Positions 1-7,303 are shown, counted from the first letter of the stretch. The stretch is 12,125 nt of DNA from Christensenellaceae bacterium (GCA_948482865.1 CAOMHR010000036.1:1-12125), one strand, 5' to 3'. Numbers and translations: made by a program. The notes: a model not told the origin generated them from the letters alone.

Positions 1-381
1 TATACCTATAAAACAGGGTATCAGAATAATGCTGAACTTCATAATTTCAGTCATTACCCCCGCAATATGGCTTGTCCAACCGTGAAAATTGCCCTTATCT
101 ATAAGCAACTGAAAGTACAATAATGCGTCTGCCTTAAATGCCGTAAAATCATTCGGTAATGGAATAGTTATCCCTTCCGACGCCTGTGAGCTGTCAATGA
201 CGGTTGGAGTTATATTATGGGATATGCCGAACACTTCACAAAAGTAATACCCGACAGACCGCCCGAAATCTTGCAGCGTTTCCCAGAGCCTTAAATAAGA
301 CGAACTGAAAATAAATACGCCGAGCAATACCAGCCCGACGCTTATCATTAGTGTAAATATGATATTGATTGCCCTATGCAT
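1..381 (-). CDS. Membrane protein, N-terminal part (possible TraG/VirD4-like coupling protein)
   Basis: This is the first 127 codons of a gene whose 3' end lies beyond the left edge. The start chosen is the ATG at 381-379, preceded by a GGGGG Shine-Dalgarno run at 391-395, nine bases away. Residues 4-27 form a clear hydrophobic span. Residues 28-114 are a mostly polar, probably extracellular segment, and a second hydrophobic stretch begins at about residue 117 (FSIILIPCFIGI) and runs off the window. A short N-terminus, two membrane spans and an outside loop, last in a run of conjugation-type surface genes, would fit the membrane anchor of a TraG/VirD4-type coupling ATPase. No Walker motif is inside the window, so that name is only a hypothesis. 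The start overlaps the stop of the upstream 32-codon gene by 8 nt, which implies translational coupling. The reading frame is well supported; the function is weak. Confidence 0.6.
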   Translation of the reverse strand, partial: MHRAINIIFTLMISVGLVLLGVFIFSSSYLRLWETLQDFGRSVGYYFCEVFGISHNITPTVIDSSQASEGITIPLPNDFTAFKADALLYFQLLIDKGNFHGWTSHIAGVMTEIMKFSIILIPCFIGI

Positions 382-472
382 TGACTTGTACCCCCGTATA
401 AACCAGATAACTTACAGTCAACGCAAGCAGTATAATCACCGTTATGGCAATTATGCGTTTAAGCGTTTTCAT
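374..472 (-). CDS. Small single-span membrane peptide, 32 aa
   Basis: A short open frame starts at the ATG at 472-470 behind an AAGGAG ribosome binding site (478-483, five bases upstream) and ends at a TAG at 376-374. The product is 32 residues: a basic start (MKTLKR), a hydrophobic span of about residues 7-25 and a short polar end (GVQVNA). The topology is probably N-in. The stop lies within the start region of the next gene (ATGCATAG shared), so the peptide may exist partly to couple translation of that gene, or be a small partner of its product. A strong ribosome binding site, a sensible membrane profile and operon position support it. I recognise no family. Confidence 0.6.
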   Translation of the reverse strand: MKTLKRIIAITVIILLALTVSYLVYTGVQVNA

Positions 473-505
473 AAAAACTCCTTATGTTTTATTTTGATTT
501 AACTA

Positions 506-534
506 CGCCGACGGTTCTTATAGAATCGTCGGCG
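506..534 (-). repeat. Long stem-loop between surface operon and small membrane peptide
   Basis: A 13-bp inverted repeat (CGCCGACGGTTCT and AGAATCGTCGGCG) is separated by a three-base loop. All positions pair apart from one G-T wobble. It sits 28 nt past the stop of the 757-aa gene and 33 nt before the 32-aa start. On the transcribed strand it is followed by TAGTTAAATC rather than a run of T, so it is not a textbook intrinsic terminator. An mRNA-stabilising or processing hairpin, or a weak terminator that tunes expression of the genes beyond, fits better. Confidence 0.6.
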
Positions 535-562
535 CATTTCGTCTTAAAGTGCTTTCAGCTTT

Positions 563-2836
563 TTACCACCAATCGTCGTAATCGTCGTCAAAGGACGGGT
601 CATAGCTTGTATTCATGGCTTCGTCGTACATATCCATAATTTCGGTATATTCTGCGTCTTGTTCCAGAGCGTAAGTTTCCGCACGGCTTAAATCCCAACG
701 ACTAATTTCGCCCGACAATACTTTTTTCTTCAAAACAGGCACATTAACTTTTTTAGCATCACGCTTGATTTTCTTGTTGCCCTTGACAATCTTTTTATGG
801 TTACGGGTAGAAATTTTATTGCTTAACCGCTCGACCTTTTTACGTTCCTTTTCAATTTTCCTATTTGCTTTTTCTTTCTGTCGTTCACCATCAGCCTTTC
901 GTCGTTTCTTGCCCGCTTTGAATACCGCACCGATAGCCTTGAAAGGCGTAGTTACAACCTTACCTGCGGCAAAAACAATAAGCGGCGCAAACTTTAATAA
1001 TAGCCAGACAATGAATATAAGCGCGATAATTCCCAATAATATCTGCCACCATTTAAGCCCGCCGTCTTTCTGCGTAATCAACGGCGGTGTACCGTCTGCG
1101 GCTATATCCATAGGCGACATTATAACGGGAATAACCGTATCGACATTATCCTTCGTAAAGGTAAGGTCGATTATATCAAAGTCGAGCTGCACCCACATTT
1201 GACAAAGGTAAGCGTTCGTATTAGTATCCGTAAAGTACCGTCCGTAAGTCGGCATATTCATATCCCCGACCATCTGCATGTGAAAGCCCGTTTTGTACTT
1301 GCCTTGACATTGTTCAACCGCAAAATATTCGGACTGCTTATATCTGAACAAGTATACGGTTTCTTTTTTTGCCTTCGCCTTTTTAACATAGTCTTGAAAT
1401 TCGTCATAGTCTGTTTCGGCAACAAAATACTCGTCGCAGAACGTGGACGTACTCAATGCGTTATTTATATCGTCTAATGTTACTTTCTGTATCGCACGCA
1501 TATTATAGGTGTTCGTATATGATGTTGAAGTACCCCAAATTTTCTGCCATAAGTTTTGTGAGCTTGTAACGCTCGTCAGCTTAAAGGTATCTTTTTCGGT
1601 AATCATTATATCGGTAAACTTATCGTCATATTTCTCGAACAACGCCTTACTGTATTTGCCTATGACTTTTTCGCCGCCATACTTTGCCGTATACGTTTCA
1701 AACCAACCTTTCTTACCGGTCTTACTGTCGCCTATAAGAAGCTCAGCAGGCAGAGTATAATTATCCGCGTCGCCATTGTCAGCATAGAATACATAATTAA
1801 GTTTTGAAATTTCGTTTTGCGTTCCCGAAAAATTGTAGCCGTGAGAATAATTGACAAAATAAAATCCACCTAAATATGTACCTTTTGAATTAGTATGAAA
1901 ACCGTAATCGGTTGACGGATTTTCCTTACCTACTAACCCTACAAAATTATCATAAAAGTCCTTATTGCCCGTTACAAATATAGGGGCGGTGTAAGCGTTC
2001 AACCACGTCGCGTGAACTGCAGTCATTTCGCCGTATTCGTCTATAATAGCGTCAGGTACGGAAAAGTAAACGGAATGTAATGTATCCTGCTTATGCGCTG
2101 AACCATTACTGCCTTTCGGACGGTAATAGGTTGAGCGCACATCTAACGACAAGTATTTATCGAACCCGTCAACCTTGCAAGAAAGTGTATCTGATTGTGC
2201 CAACTCTGAACCGTATCCAAGTGCATAGCCTTTATAAGTATAAGTCTGTCCACACGGGTATTCCGTTACCGTATTTCTGATAGATAGTTCAATGCCGCTT
2301 ATTTTGTAAATACGGTTTGCTTCGTCAAGTTCCCGTAATATGCTTGTCCGCTGTTCGTCCGTGAGCTTAACTTTGAACTTCCAGAACCGCCCTTCGTAGC
2401 CCGCTTCGGTTGAATAATTTATAAATTCCAAAGTGTACTTTGTGTAGCTCGGTACAGAGCCGTATGTAAACTGAATTTTATTGCGAACGGTTGACATATC
2501 AAACGCAACATCTTGTGGATTGTACACATAGACGTAAAGCCCGTAATCAGACTGTTTTTCGGCGTAGTAAGAATAGCAGAACTCAACGAAAGAAATTATT
2601 TGCGGCTTGCCTTTACTGTTATGCGGATAGTCCGCCAAATCAAATTCCTTGCCGCCTATGATTGAGCCTTTAAGGTTGTTTAATACGTTGGTGCTTTCGT
2701 AATTCGCTTGTACGCTGTCCGCGCTGTCGGCAGATGCGGACAAGTAGTTACCCTGTCCGCAAAATACCGTTATAAAGCAGAGAAAGAGAGCAAGCAAAGA
2801 TAAACCTAATTTTTTAAATAATTCTCGCTTTACCAT
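563..2836 (-). CDS. Large exported membrane-anchored protein, 757 aa
   Basis: I do not recognise the family. Residues 1 to about 36 are a signal peptide (basic MVKRELFKK, a hydrophobic core, then ASADS as a plausible cleavage region). Residues of roughly 37-590 are an outside region rich in Tyr, Asn, Thr and Ser, with a few cysteines. A single membrane span lies at about 596-628, beginning WWQILLGIIALIF. The cytosolic tail is strongly basic and probably coiled-coil at about 644-706, then acidic and aromatic at the very end (PSFDDDYDDWW). This is a type I membrane layout with a tail of about 130 residues that could contact DNA, RNA or a cytosolic partner. The start has an AGGGGGTG ribosome binding site that overlaps the stop of the upstream gene. 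It is the last and largest of four surface proteins in one operon, so a surface-contact or conjugation role is inferred. Confidence 0.8.
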   Translation of the reverse strand: MVKRELFKKLGLSLLALFLCFITVFCGQGNYLSASADSADSVQANYESTNVLNNLKGSIIGGKEFDLADYPHNSKGKPQIISFVEFCYSYYAEKQSDYGLYVYVYNPQDVAFDMSTVRNKIQFTYGSVPSYTKYTLEFINYSTEAGYEGRFWKFKVKLTDEQRTSILRELDEANRIYKISGIELSIRNTVTEYPCGQTYTYKGYALGYGSELAQSDTLSCKVDGFDKYLSLDVRSTYYRPKGSNGSAHKQDTLHSVYFSVPDAIIDEYGEMTAVHATWLNAYTAPIFVTGNKDFYDNFVGLVGKENPSTDYGFHTNSKGTYLGGFYFVNYSHGYNFSGTQNEISKLNYVFYADNGDADNYTLPAELLIGDSKTGKKGWFETYTAKYGGEKVIGKYSKALFEKYDDKFTDIMITEKDTFKLTSVTSSQNLWQKIWGTSTSYTNTYNMRAIQKVTLDDINNALSTSTFCDEYFVAETDYDEFQDYVKKAKAKKETVYLFRYKQSEYFAVEQCQGKYKTGFHMQMVGDMNMPTYGRYFTDTNTNAYLCQMWVQLDFDIIDLTFTKDNVDTVIPVIMSPMDIAADGTPPLITQKDGGLKWWQILLGIIALIFIVWLLLKFAPLIVFAAGKVVTTPFKAIGAVFKAGKKRRKADGERQKEKANRKIEKERKKVERLSNKISTRNHKKIVKGNKKIKRDAKKVNVPVLKKKVLSGEISRWDLSRAETYALEQDAEYTEIMDMYDEAMNTSYDPSFDDDYDDWW

Positions 2837-2844
2837 AGCACCCC

Positions 2845-4038
2845 CTAAATTCTCATAAGATAAAACATTATCGTTACGGGAGTTTCGGGCATAGTAAAAG
2901 TAAAAGAGCCTTCGCCTGCGCCCAAATCACTAATTTCTTCGCCTGTTTCCATATCGTTCAGTACAATGTGCGTAATCTCAACAGGGTAATAATCGTCGAA
3001 CGCGTCGCTTAAATCTTTGAGCCTAACCGTAAGTGTTACAGTTTCACCTGCCACCGCTTTATCTGGGCAGTCTAAATCAATACTTAACAAAGAGCCATTA
3101 CCCAGAGTGTCATACTCAATGGCGTACATAGTTTTGTCCTGCGGCGAAGTATATTCAAAGTATATCCAAACATAAACATTGCCCTGCGGCATAGTAAACG
3201 AGTATACGCCGTTTGTTTCGATAATCTCTACAATTTCGGTTGAGTTCATAACGCTGATACGCATACCCGATATTGAATAGTTGCTATCGCCGATTATTAT
3301 TTTGTACGATACGATTTCACCGGCTTTTGCCTGCGTTGCGCCTTCCAGACTTAAATCAGATAAATTCGTAGCGTCGCCGCTAAAAAGATATTCAATATTG
3401 TAACCGCGTTCCGTAGGCGTTGCAGGAGCTTCATTTTTATTTTCGCCGCCAAAATATATTTTGTCCGGATTTAACGTAATATCTTTAATGCCTGCGTCTA
3501 CGATTTTTAAATCAATGTTATAAGTTACTTTGCCGTTATAAGACGCTACTACCAGCCTATAAGGATATGGATTGTTTGTTTCTGCATCAGACGGAACAGA
3601 TACGTTTTTACCGCTGTATATGGACTGTAACGCCGTTTGCAAATTAAATCTTGCGGGGATTGTTATTAAAAACTGCGCTTGTTCTTTTTTCAGATTGAAC
3701 GCTGCCGTAATCTCGCCCGTTTTGGAATAAAGATACTTTTCACCATTTACCGTATAATCAAAATCCCGTTCTACGTTCGGTATGATTTTTACCTTATAAT
3801 CTTTCGGCTCGGTTTTTTCATTGTCGAAAGTATATTTAACATTAAAGGTGTAGGTTTCGTCATTTTCCAAAGTCAGTTTATTATCCGCTGTCAAAATTTG
3901 CTTGCCGTTGTATTCAACATAAAAGGTTTTAAAATCTTCGTTAAAGCCGTTAGTGTACTTATAGATAAGCCCAACAACCGCAACCAAAGCAAGCGCAACT
4001 AAAACATAAGCAACTATTTTTGCTATTGTTTTTCCCAT
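2845..4038 (-). CDS. Membrane-anchored extracellular protein with two C-terminal repeat domains, 397 aa
   Basis: A short basic start (MGKTIAK) and a span at about residues 8-26 anchor the protein, with the rest outside (N-in topology). Residues of about 36-180 are beta-rich, of unknown fold. A strand-like motif, DITLNPDKIYF, at 186-196 leads into two related units at about 213-296 and 305-395. Each starts with a YxIEY motif, has a central AGExVxxxxxL strand, and ends FTMPxxxVxxxxxF. That ending is typical of 'bacterial repeat' (InlB B-repeat-like or Flg_new_2-like) surface domains, so these are probably small beta modules for adhesion or spacing. The start at 4038 has the AGGGGGTG ribosome binding site seen at its neighbours, and the TAG stop itself overlaps the next site. 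Neighbouring genes suggest it is a subunit of the same surface assembly. Function is unknown. Confidence 0.8.
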   Translation of the reverse strand: MGKTIAKIVAYVLVALALVAVVGLIYKYTNGFNEDFKTFYVEYNGKQILTADNKLTLENDETYTFNVKYTFDNEKTEPKDYKVKIIPNVERDFDYTVNGEKYLYSKTGEITAAFNLKKEQAQFLITIPARFNLQTALQSIYSGKNVSVPSDAETNNPYPYRLVVASYNGKVTYNIDLKIVDAGIKDITLNPDKIYFGGENKNEAPATPTERGYNIEYLFSGDATNLSDLSLEGATQAKAGEIVSYKIIIGDSNYSISGMRISVMNSTEIVEIIETNGVYSFTMPQGNVYVWIYFEYTSPQDKTMYAIEYDTLGNGSLLSIDLDCPDKAVAGETVTLTVRLKDLSDAFDDYYPVEITHIVLNDMETGEEISDLGAGEGSFTFTMPETPVTIMFYLMRI

Positions 4039-4049
4039 AAGCGCACCCC

Positions 4050-5144
4050 CTAAAAGTTCAATATCGTTTTATCCACTTTCAAGCCCGTTGCGCTTGTAGG
4101 CAGAGAAGATTGTTTTGCTTTAACTTTAAACGTAGTAGTAAAATCGTTATAGTCGCCTTCAATTTTAATTGTTACGTTCATAAAGCTCATATTAGGGTTA
4201 GCGCACAATATTTCATTTGCGTAATCACAAATTGAAATCATAAATATCGGGTCGCCACTTAAATCGGATAATGTTGTCATACCCGTCAATGGGAAATAGC
4301 AGCCTGTACCGTAATTCTGCGGAACTTCCATAGCAACCGAGCCGTTATTACCCATAAAAGATACAGGCGCGCATTCGTAATCAGAGTATTTCGCTTTCAT
4401 TGCCGTTCTGAACTCTTGCGTAGGTTCAAGCGTTACTTCAATATCGTGTAAGTTTTCAGCTATCGTATAATCGGAACTTGAAGTACTATAGCCAACTGTA
4501 ATTTCATATAAGCCGTTCATATCGCCCTGCATACTCGTTGAAATTTTACCACTTGTTATATAACTCCACTCATTGACAGATTTAGACGTATCGAAATTAT
4601 TTAAACCGGTAAATGAACCTGTTACAGAGCTTATCCGCTCATAATATTCACAAACACAATAAGCCGATATGCTTGCGTTTTCGTTACTTTTCGCCACGAC
4701 CTTTATTTGCTCCCCAAAGGCTTGCAAACACGTTACTGTTGCGGTTGCACTACCTGTTGACGCGGGTGTTACCTTTACATAAGAACTTGCCGTCTTTCCT
4801 TTCGCCCAATCCGATGACGCATTTACAAATTCAACAGACCAATCTACATTTTTATTTTCAGCCGTAGAAGGCATTATAGTTGCCGTTACCGTATAACTGT
4901 TCGGAACGCTTGCCGCATAAGTGTTTACCGCCAACGACATAGCTTTCGTATTGTAAACTTCGTCTATTTCAAACCCGCTTGTCCCAGATTGTTGCGGTTC
5001 GCCTGTCGTGGAAGTATCCGCTTTCTTATCAAACCAACCGAGTATTATTCCCGTGAGCATTATCCCGACAAGAATAAAAGCAAGAAGTGTTAATATCCAT
5101 TTAACGGTATCTCTTGTTTTATGTTTTTGAAATTCGTTACTCAT
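4050..5144 (-). CDS. Membrane-anchored Ig-like (Big_2-type) protein, 364 aa
   Basis: The N-terminal 14 residues are polar and basic, followed by one membrane span at about 15-36, so the bulk is outside. Residues 37-60 are a low-complexity linker rich in Ser, Thr, Gly and Gln. Residues of about 69-170 resemble a Big_2 immunoglobulin-like domain: YTVTATIMPSTAENKNVDWS gives the usual LTATVTPxxAxNKxVTWS pattern, and a closing Cys-rich strand follows. The remainder (about 171-364) matches the downstream half of the 352-aa neighbour in layout. The chain ends in LKVDKTILNF, which looks like the first strand of another Big_2 domain. The start has the ribosome binding site AAGGGGGTG, which includes the stop of the upstream gene. 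It is a paralogue of the 352-aa protein and probably part of the same cell-surface structure. Confidence 0.82.
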   Translation of the reverse strand: MSNEFQKHKTRDTVKWILTLLAFILVGIMLTGIILGWFDKKADTSTTGEPQQSGTSGFEIDEVYNTKAMSLAVNTYAASVPNSYTVTATIMPSTAENKNVDWSVEFVNASSDWAKGKTASSYVKVTPASTGSATATVTCLQAFGEQIKVVAKSNENASISAYCVCEYYERISSVTGSFTGLNNFDTSKSVNEWSYITSGKISTSMQGDMNGLYEITVGYSTSSSDYTIAENLHDIEVTLEPTQEFRTAMKAKYSDYECAPVSFMGNNGSVAMEVPQNYGTGCYFPLTGMTTLSDLSGDPIFMISICDYANEILCANPNMSFMNVTIKIEGDYNDFTTTFKVKAKQSSLPTSATGLKVDKTILNF

Positions 5145-5155
5145 TCTACACCCCC

Positions 5156-6214
5156 TTAAAACTCTATTTCCGACTTATCAAACGTTACATTGTCAATTTC
5201 AAATTCGCTATTAACATCATTAAAATCGAGATAGATATTGTAGATATGCACAGGCTCGGCTAAGTCGCCCGCATAGCAAAACAACTGATAATAAACGCCA
5301 CATTTACCGCCTATATAGTTAATAAGCTCGTTTTTTGTTTCTGCGGTTAAAGGCGCGCCCGTTATGCTTTCCGCCCAACCCGCATCAAAATAATGTTCAA
5401 CCGTGCCGGAATTATCGGTATTCTCCGCAAACGTATAGGTCAGTAAACCGCTAACGTTATAGCCCAGATTTTTCAATAAGTCGGTAAAAGTTTTGCTCGG
5501 CAACATTTCAAATCTTACGCTTGTATTGCCCGCAGCAACAGTGTAGACTGTTGACCTTGTAATTTCTACGGAATAGTCAACGGTAATGTTTCTGGCGAAT
5601 GTAGGAAAAATCTTGCAATCCGCCAGCCTTAACCCCGTATTGTGGAAAAAATTACCGTCCATAGGGCTGTAAGTCATAGTGCCGAAAGAAAAAGTTACGT
5701 CGGTGATCTTCTGCTTGTAATTCAGCCTACACGTCGCCGATTTCGTATTATTCGCGTCAGACGTCGCCGTAACGACGATAGGTTCGCCAAAAGCCTTCTT
5801 ACACGACAGGATTGCACGCAATCCTGAACTTGACACAGTTACATAGTCCGTAGGCGTTTTGCCGTTTGCCCAGCTTGACGAAGGGTTTGCAAAACTCAAC
5901 ACCCAAGTAAGATTTTTATTTGGTGCGTTTTCGGGTGTTATGGTTGCGTTAAGCGTGTAAGCGGATTCGGCTAATGCCGACACTCCGTATTTCCCATAAT
6001 CTTCCGTAGCAATTCTTGCAGACGCAAACTGTATTCCGCTGTCGTTATTCTCTAATTCAACCTGCATACCGTCTTTTGCGTTATCGGCTGCTTGATTATA
6101 TACGGGTTCTTTCTGCTTGCTTACAACCGATTGTGCTATCCAGCCGCCAGCAAGAGCTAATACAAGCAAAATTGCAACGACCATAATAATGGTTTTAATT
6201 GTGTTTTTTGTCAT
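5156..6214 (-). CDS. Membrane-anchored Ig-like (Big_2-type) protein, 352 aa, paralogue of the next gene
   Basis: A membrane span lies at about residues 7-31 after a short basic start, with the rest outside. A Big_2-like domain covers about 64-170, including YTLNATITPENAPNKNLTWV, a SSSWANGKTPTDYVTV segment and a C-terminal strand with paired cysteines (C138, C162). The segment aligns clearly with SSDWAKGKTASSYVKV and AFGE in the 364-aa protein, so the two arose by duplication. The second half is a divergent beta-rich domain. The protein ends in VTFDKSEIEF, the same odd ending as its paralogue. Its start uses a conventional AAGGAG site, unlike the three genes after it, and it sits directly behind a hairpin at 6236-6265. 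It is the first gene of the surface operon. Confidence 0.82.
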   Translation of the reverse strand: MTKNTIKTIIMVVAILLVLALAGGWIAQSVVSKQKEPVYNQAADNAKDGMQVELENNDSGIQFASARIATEDYGKYGVSALAESAYTLNATITPENAPNKNLTWVLSFANPSSSWANGKTPTDYVTVSSSGLRAILSCKKAFGEPIVVTATSDANNTKSATCRLNYKQKITDVTFSFGTMTYSPMDGNFFHNTGLRLADCKIFPTFARNITVDYSVEITRSTVYTVAAGNTSVRFEMLPSKTFTDLLKNLGYNVSGLLTYTFAENTDNSGTVEHYFDAGWAESITGAPLTAETKNELINYIGGKCGVYYQLFCYAGDLAEPVHIYNIYLDFNDVNSEFEIDNVTFDKSEIEF

Positions 6215-6226
6215 AAATAATCTCCT

Positions 6227-6265
6227 TAAAAATAATGCGGCTTACAGAAAGATTTGCAAGCCGCA
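6227..6265 (-). terminator. Attenuator-like hairpin ahead of the surface operon
   Basis: An 8-bp perfect stem (TGCGGCTT at 6236-6243 and AAGCCGCA at 6258-6265) with a 14-nt loop is followed on the transcribed strand by TTATTTTTAA. It lies 25 nt beyond the stop of the 119-aa gene, and the AAGGAG of the 352-aa gene follows immediately. This arrangement suits partial termination, giving high expression of the two small genes and lower read-through into the surface genes. The long loop makes it weaker than a standard terminator. Confidence 0.55.
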
Positions 6266-6290
6266 GTTCGTTAGTATTCAGCTTACGGAA

Positions 6291-6650
6291 TTAGCCGATA
6301 AGCATAGTGAGTATCGTTTTGTCCGAGTTGCGGAAAGGCTTTACGGGACATTCGTATATTTCGCCCGTAGCTTCGTCAACCGAGCGAACGGCGTAGGTGT
6401 TGCCCTTAACCGTTTTTTTCGTTTTTTCGTCCTTAATTTCGTAAGGCTTCAAAACGAGTTCTGCCGTAGGTTTTTCACCGAACACTATATCCAGAATTGC
6501 GTAACCGCCTACGTCGTGGGGAACGACGGTTGCCTTTACGTCCTTACCGCGAATTTTGCCTTTGATAACGTGCGAAAAGTAGGTGTTACCGTCTTTTTCG
6601 TAAGTTTCACGCTCGACGAGTACCTGTTTGCCGTTAGTCTTGTTTGCCAT
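6291..6650 (-). CDS. Conserved-looking small cytosolic protein, 119 aa
   Basis: The ATG at 6650-6648 follows an AAGGAG site (6661-6666) by ten bases, and a plus-strand frame over the same bases lacks these signals. The protein has no signal peptide or membrane span. It is beta-rich with alternating charged and hydrophobic residues (GKIRGKDVKATVVPHDVGGY, then LDIVFGEK), a PYEIKDEKTKKTVKGNTYAV segment and a closing CPVKPFRNSDKTILTMLIG. In length and position it resembles the small conserved proteins near the start of transfer operons on Firmicutes conjugative elements (the Tn916 orf22/orf23 position), but I cannot assign it to DUF961 or another family from sequence alone. It shares its first residues (MANK) and its translation-start region with the upstream 104-aa gene. 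Confidence 0.75.
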   Translation of the reverse strand: MANKTNGKQVLVERETYEKDGNTYFSHVIKGKIRGKDVKATVVPHDVGGYAILDIVFGEKPTAELVLKPYEIKDEKTKKTVKGNTYAVRSVDEATGEIYECPVKPFRNSDKTILTMLIG

Positions 6651-6680
6651 AATAATTGTTCTCCTTGTGATTTTGATTTT

Positions 6681-6995
6681 TTAAGCCGCGCCGTTGCCCT
6701 TTCCTTTGGTTTTGGAAATTGCAAAAGCTTCTTCGGGGGTTTTGCCTTCGCCGATTGCCTTCTTGAATTTGTAAAGTCCCGCGTGGTCGGACTGACAAAG
6801 TAAATAACCGGAACGCAATCCCTTGTCGTATTCCGTAAGTTCTTCGCCTTCTTTCTTGCCGAACTTATGCACTTTCTCTTTACGTTCTTCGGCGTAACCT
6901 TTTGCGCGCTTCGACGGTTTCATCCATCTGCGTTCTGAGTAACGGTTCGACGCTGCCGGCTGTTCTGCCGGCTTTTCATTAGGTTTATTTGCCAT
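6681..6995 (-). CDS. Small basic cytosolic protein, 104 aa
   Basis: The frame is open further upstream to an ATG at 7052, but I place the start at 6995, where AAGGAG (7003-7008) stands seven bases from ATG; this gives MANKPNEK. The product is hydrophilic and lysine-rich. An N-terminal third rich in Pro, Ala and Arg is probably disordered. A central helical stretch (KGYAEERKEKVHKFGKKEGE) leads into YDKGLRSGYLLCQSDHAGLYKFKKA and a PEEAFAISK segment, ending in a Gly/Lys tail. The basic character suggests a nucleic-acid or protein partner, but no catalytic motif is visible. It is the first gene after the long leader, 30 nt ahead of the 119-aa gene. No family is recognised. Confidence 0.72.
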   Translation of the reverse strand: MANKPNEKPAEQPAASNRYSERRWMKPSKRAKGYAEERKEKVHKFGKKEGEELTEYDKGLRSGYLLCQSDHAGLYKFKKAIGEGKTPEEAFAISKTKGKGNGAA

Positions 6996-7300
6996 AATAA
7001 TTCTCCTTGACATTGAATTCAGTTTTGGATAGCACGTCTGCGTTTTCCGCAAGTCTGCTTGTCCGATATTAAGTTATAGTTTTGTAACCTGCGACGGGAC
7101 TTATATGAAACTTTCCGTTTCGTGCGATAAGCGGTAGGCGGCCACCTTTACTTTGCAAAACCGCACTAATCGGAGCTGTCCGCCCGTTCGCTGATTACAC
7201 CGCCATTATAGGGCGAAAGCCACCGAATAAACCACAGGAGCAAGCTCGGCTCAAACACGGATTTCCACGCCCAAATTACGGAAAACTACTGATTTAAGAC
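6996..7300 (-). other. Non-coding leader and promoter region, no gene seen
   Basis: No convincing gene lies here on either strand. On the minus strand a perfect TATAAT occurs at 7210-7205 with no good -35 hexamer, which would leave a leader of roughly 200 nt before the 104-aa gene. The leader has several short potential stems: GAAAC/GTTTC at about 7107-7121, TTGCG/CGCAG around 7039-7053, and a GC-rich patch (GGTGGCCGCC) near 7137-7146. It could be a structured regulatory leader or hold the nick site (oriT) of the element. Nothing visible decides between these. Confidence 0.4.
7205..7210 (-). promoter_or_regulatory. Candidate -10 box for the 104-aa/119-aa/surface operon
   Basis: A perfect TATAAT on the minus strand sits in the gene-free stretch between a terminator (7304-7329) and the first gene of the operon. 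The expected -35 position (TGGTTT with an 18-base gap) matches the consensus poorly, so an activator or a weak promoter is possible. Chance occurrence cannot be excluded. Confidence 0.35.
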
Positions 7301-7303
7301 AAT

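Noticed and set aside
765..2280. Several plus-strand open frames of 66-145 codons
   Set aside because: All lie inside the 757-aa gene on the other strand and have no coherent domains or operon logic.
6117..6803. Plus-strand 228-codon open frame
   Set aside because: It overlies the 119- and 104-aa genes, which have AAGGAG sites and balanced composition. The plus frame is rich in Phe, Val and Asn as expected of an antisense shadow and has no visible ribosome binding site.
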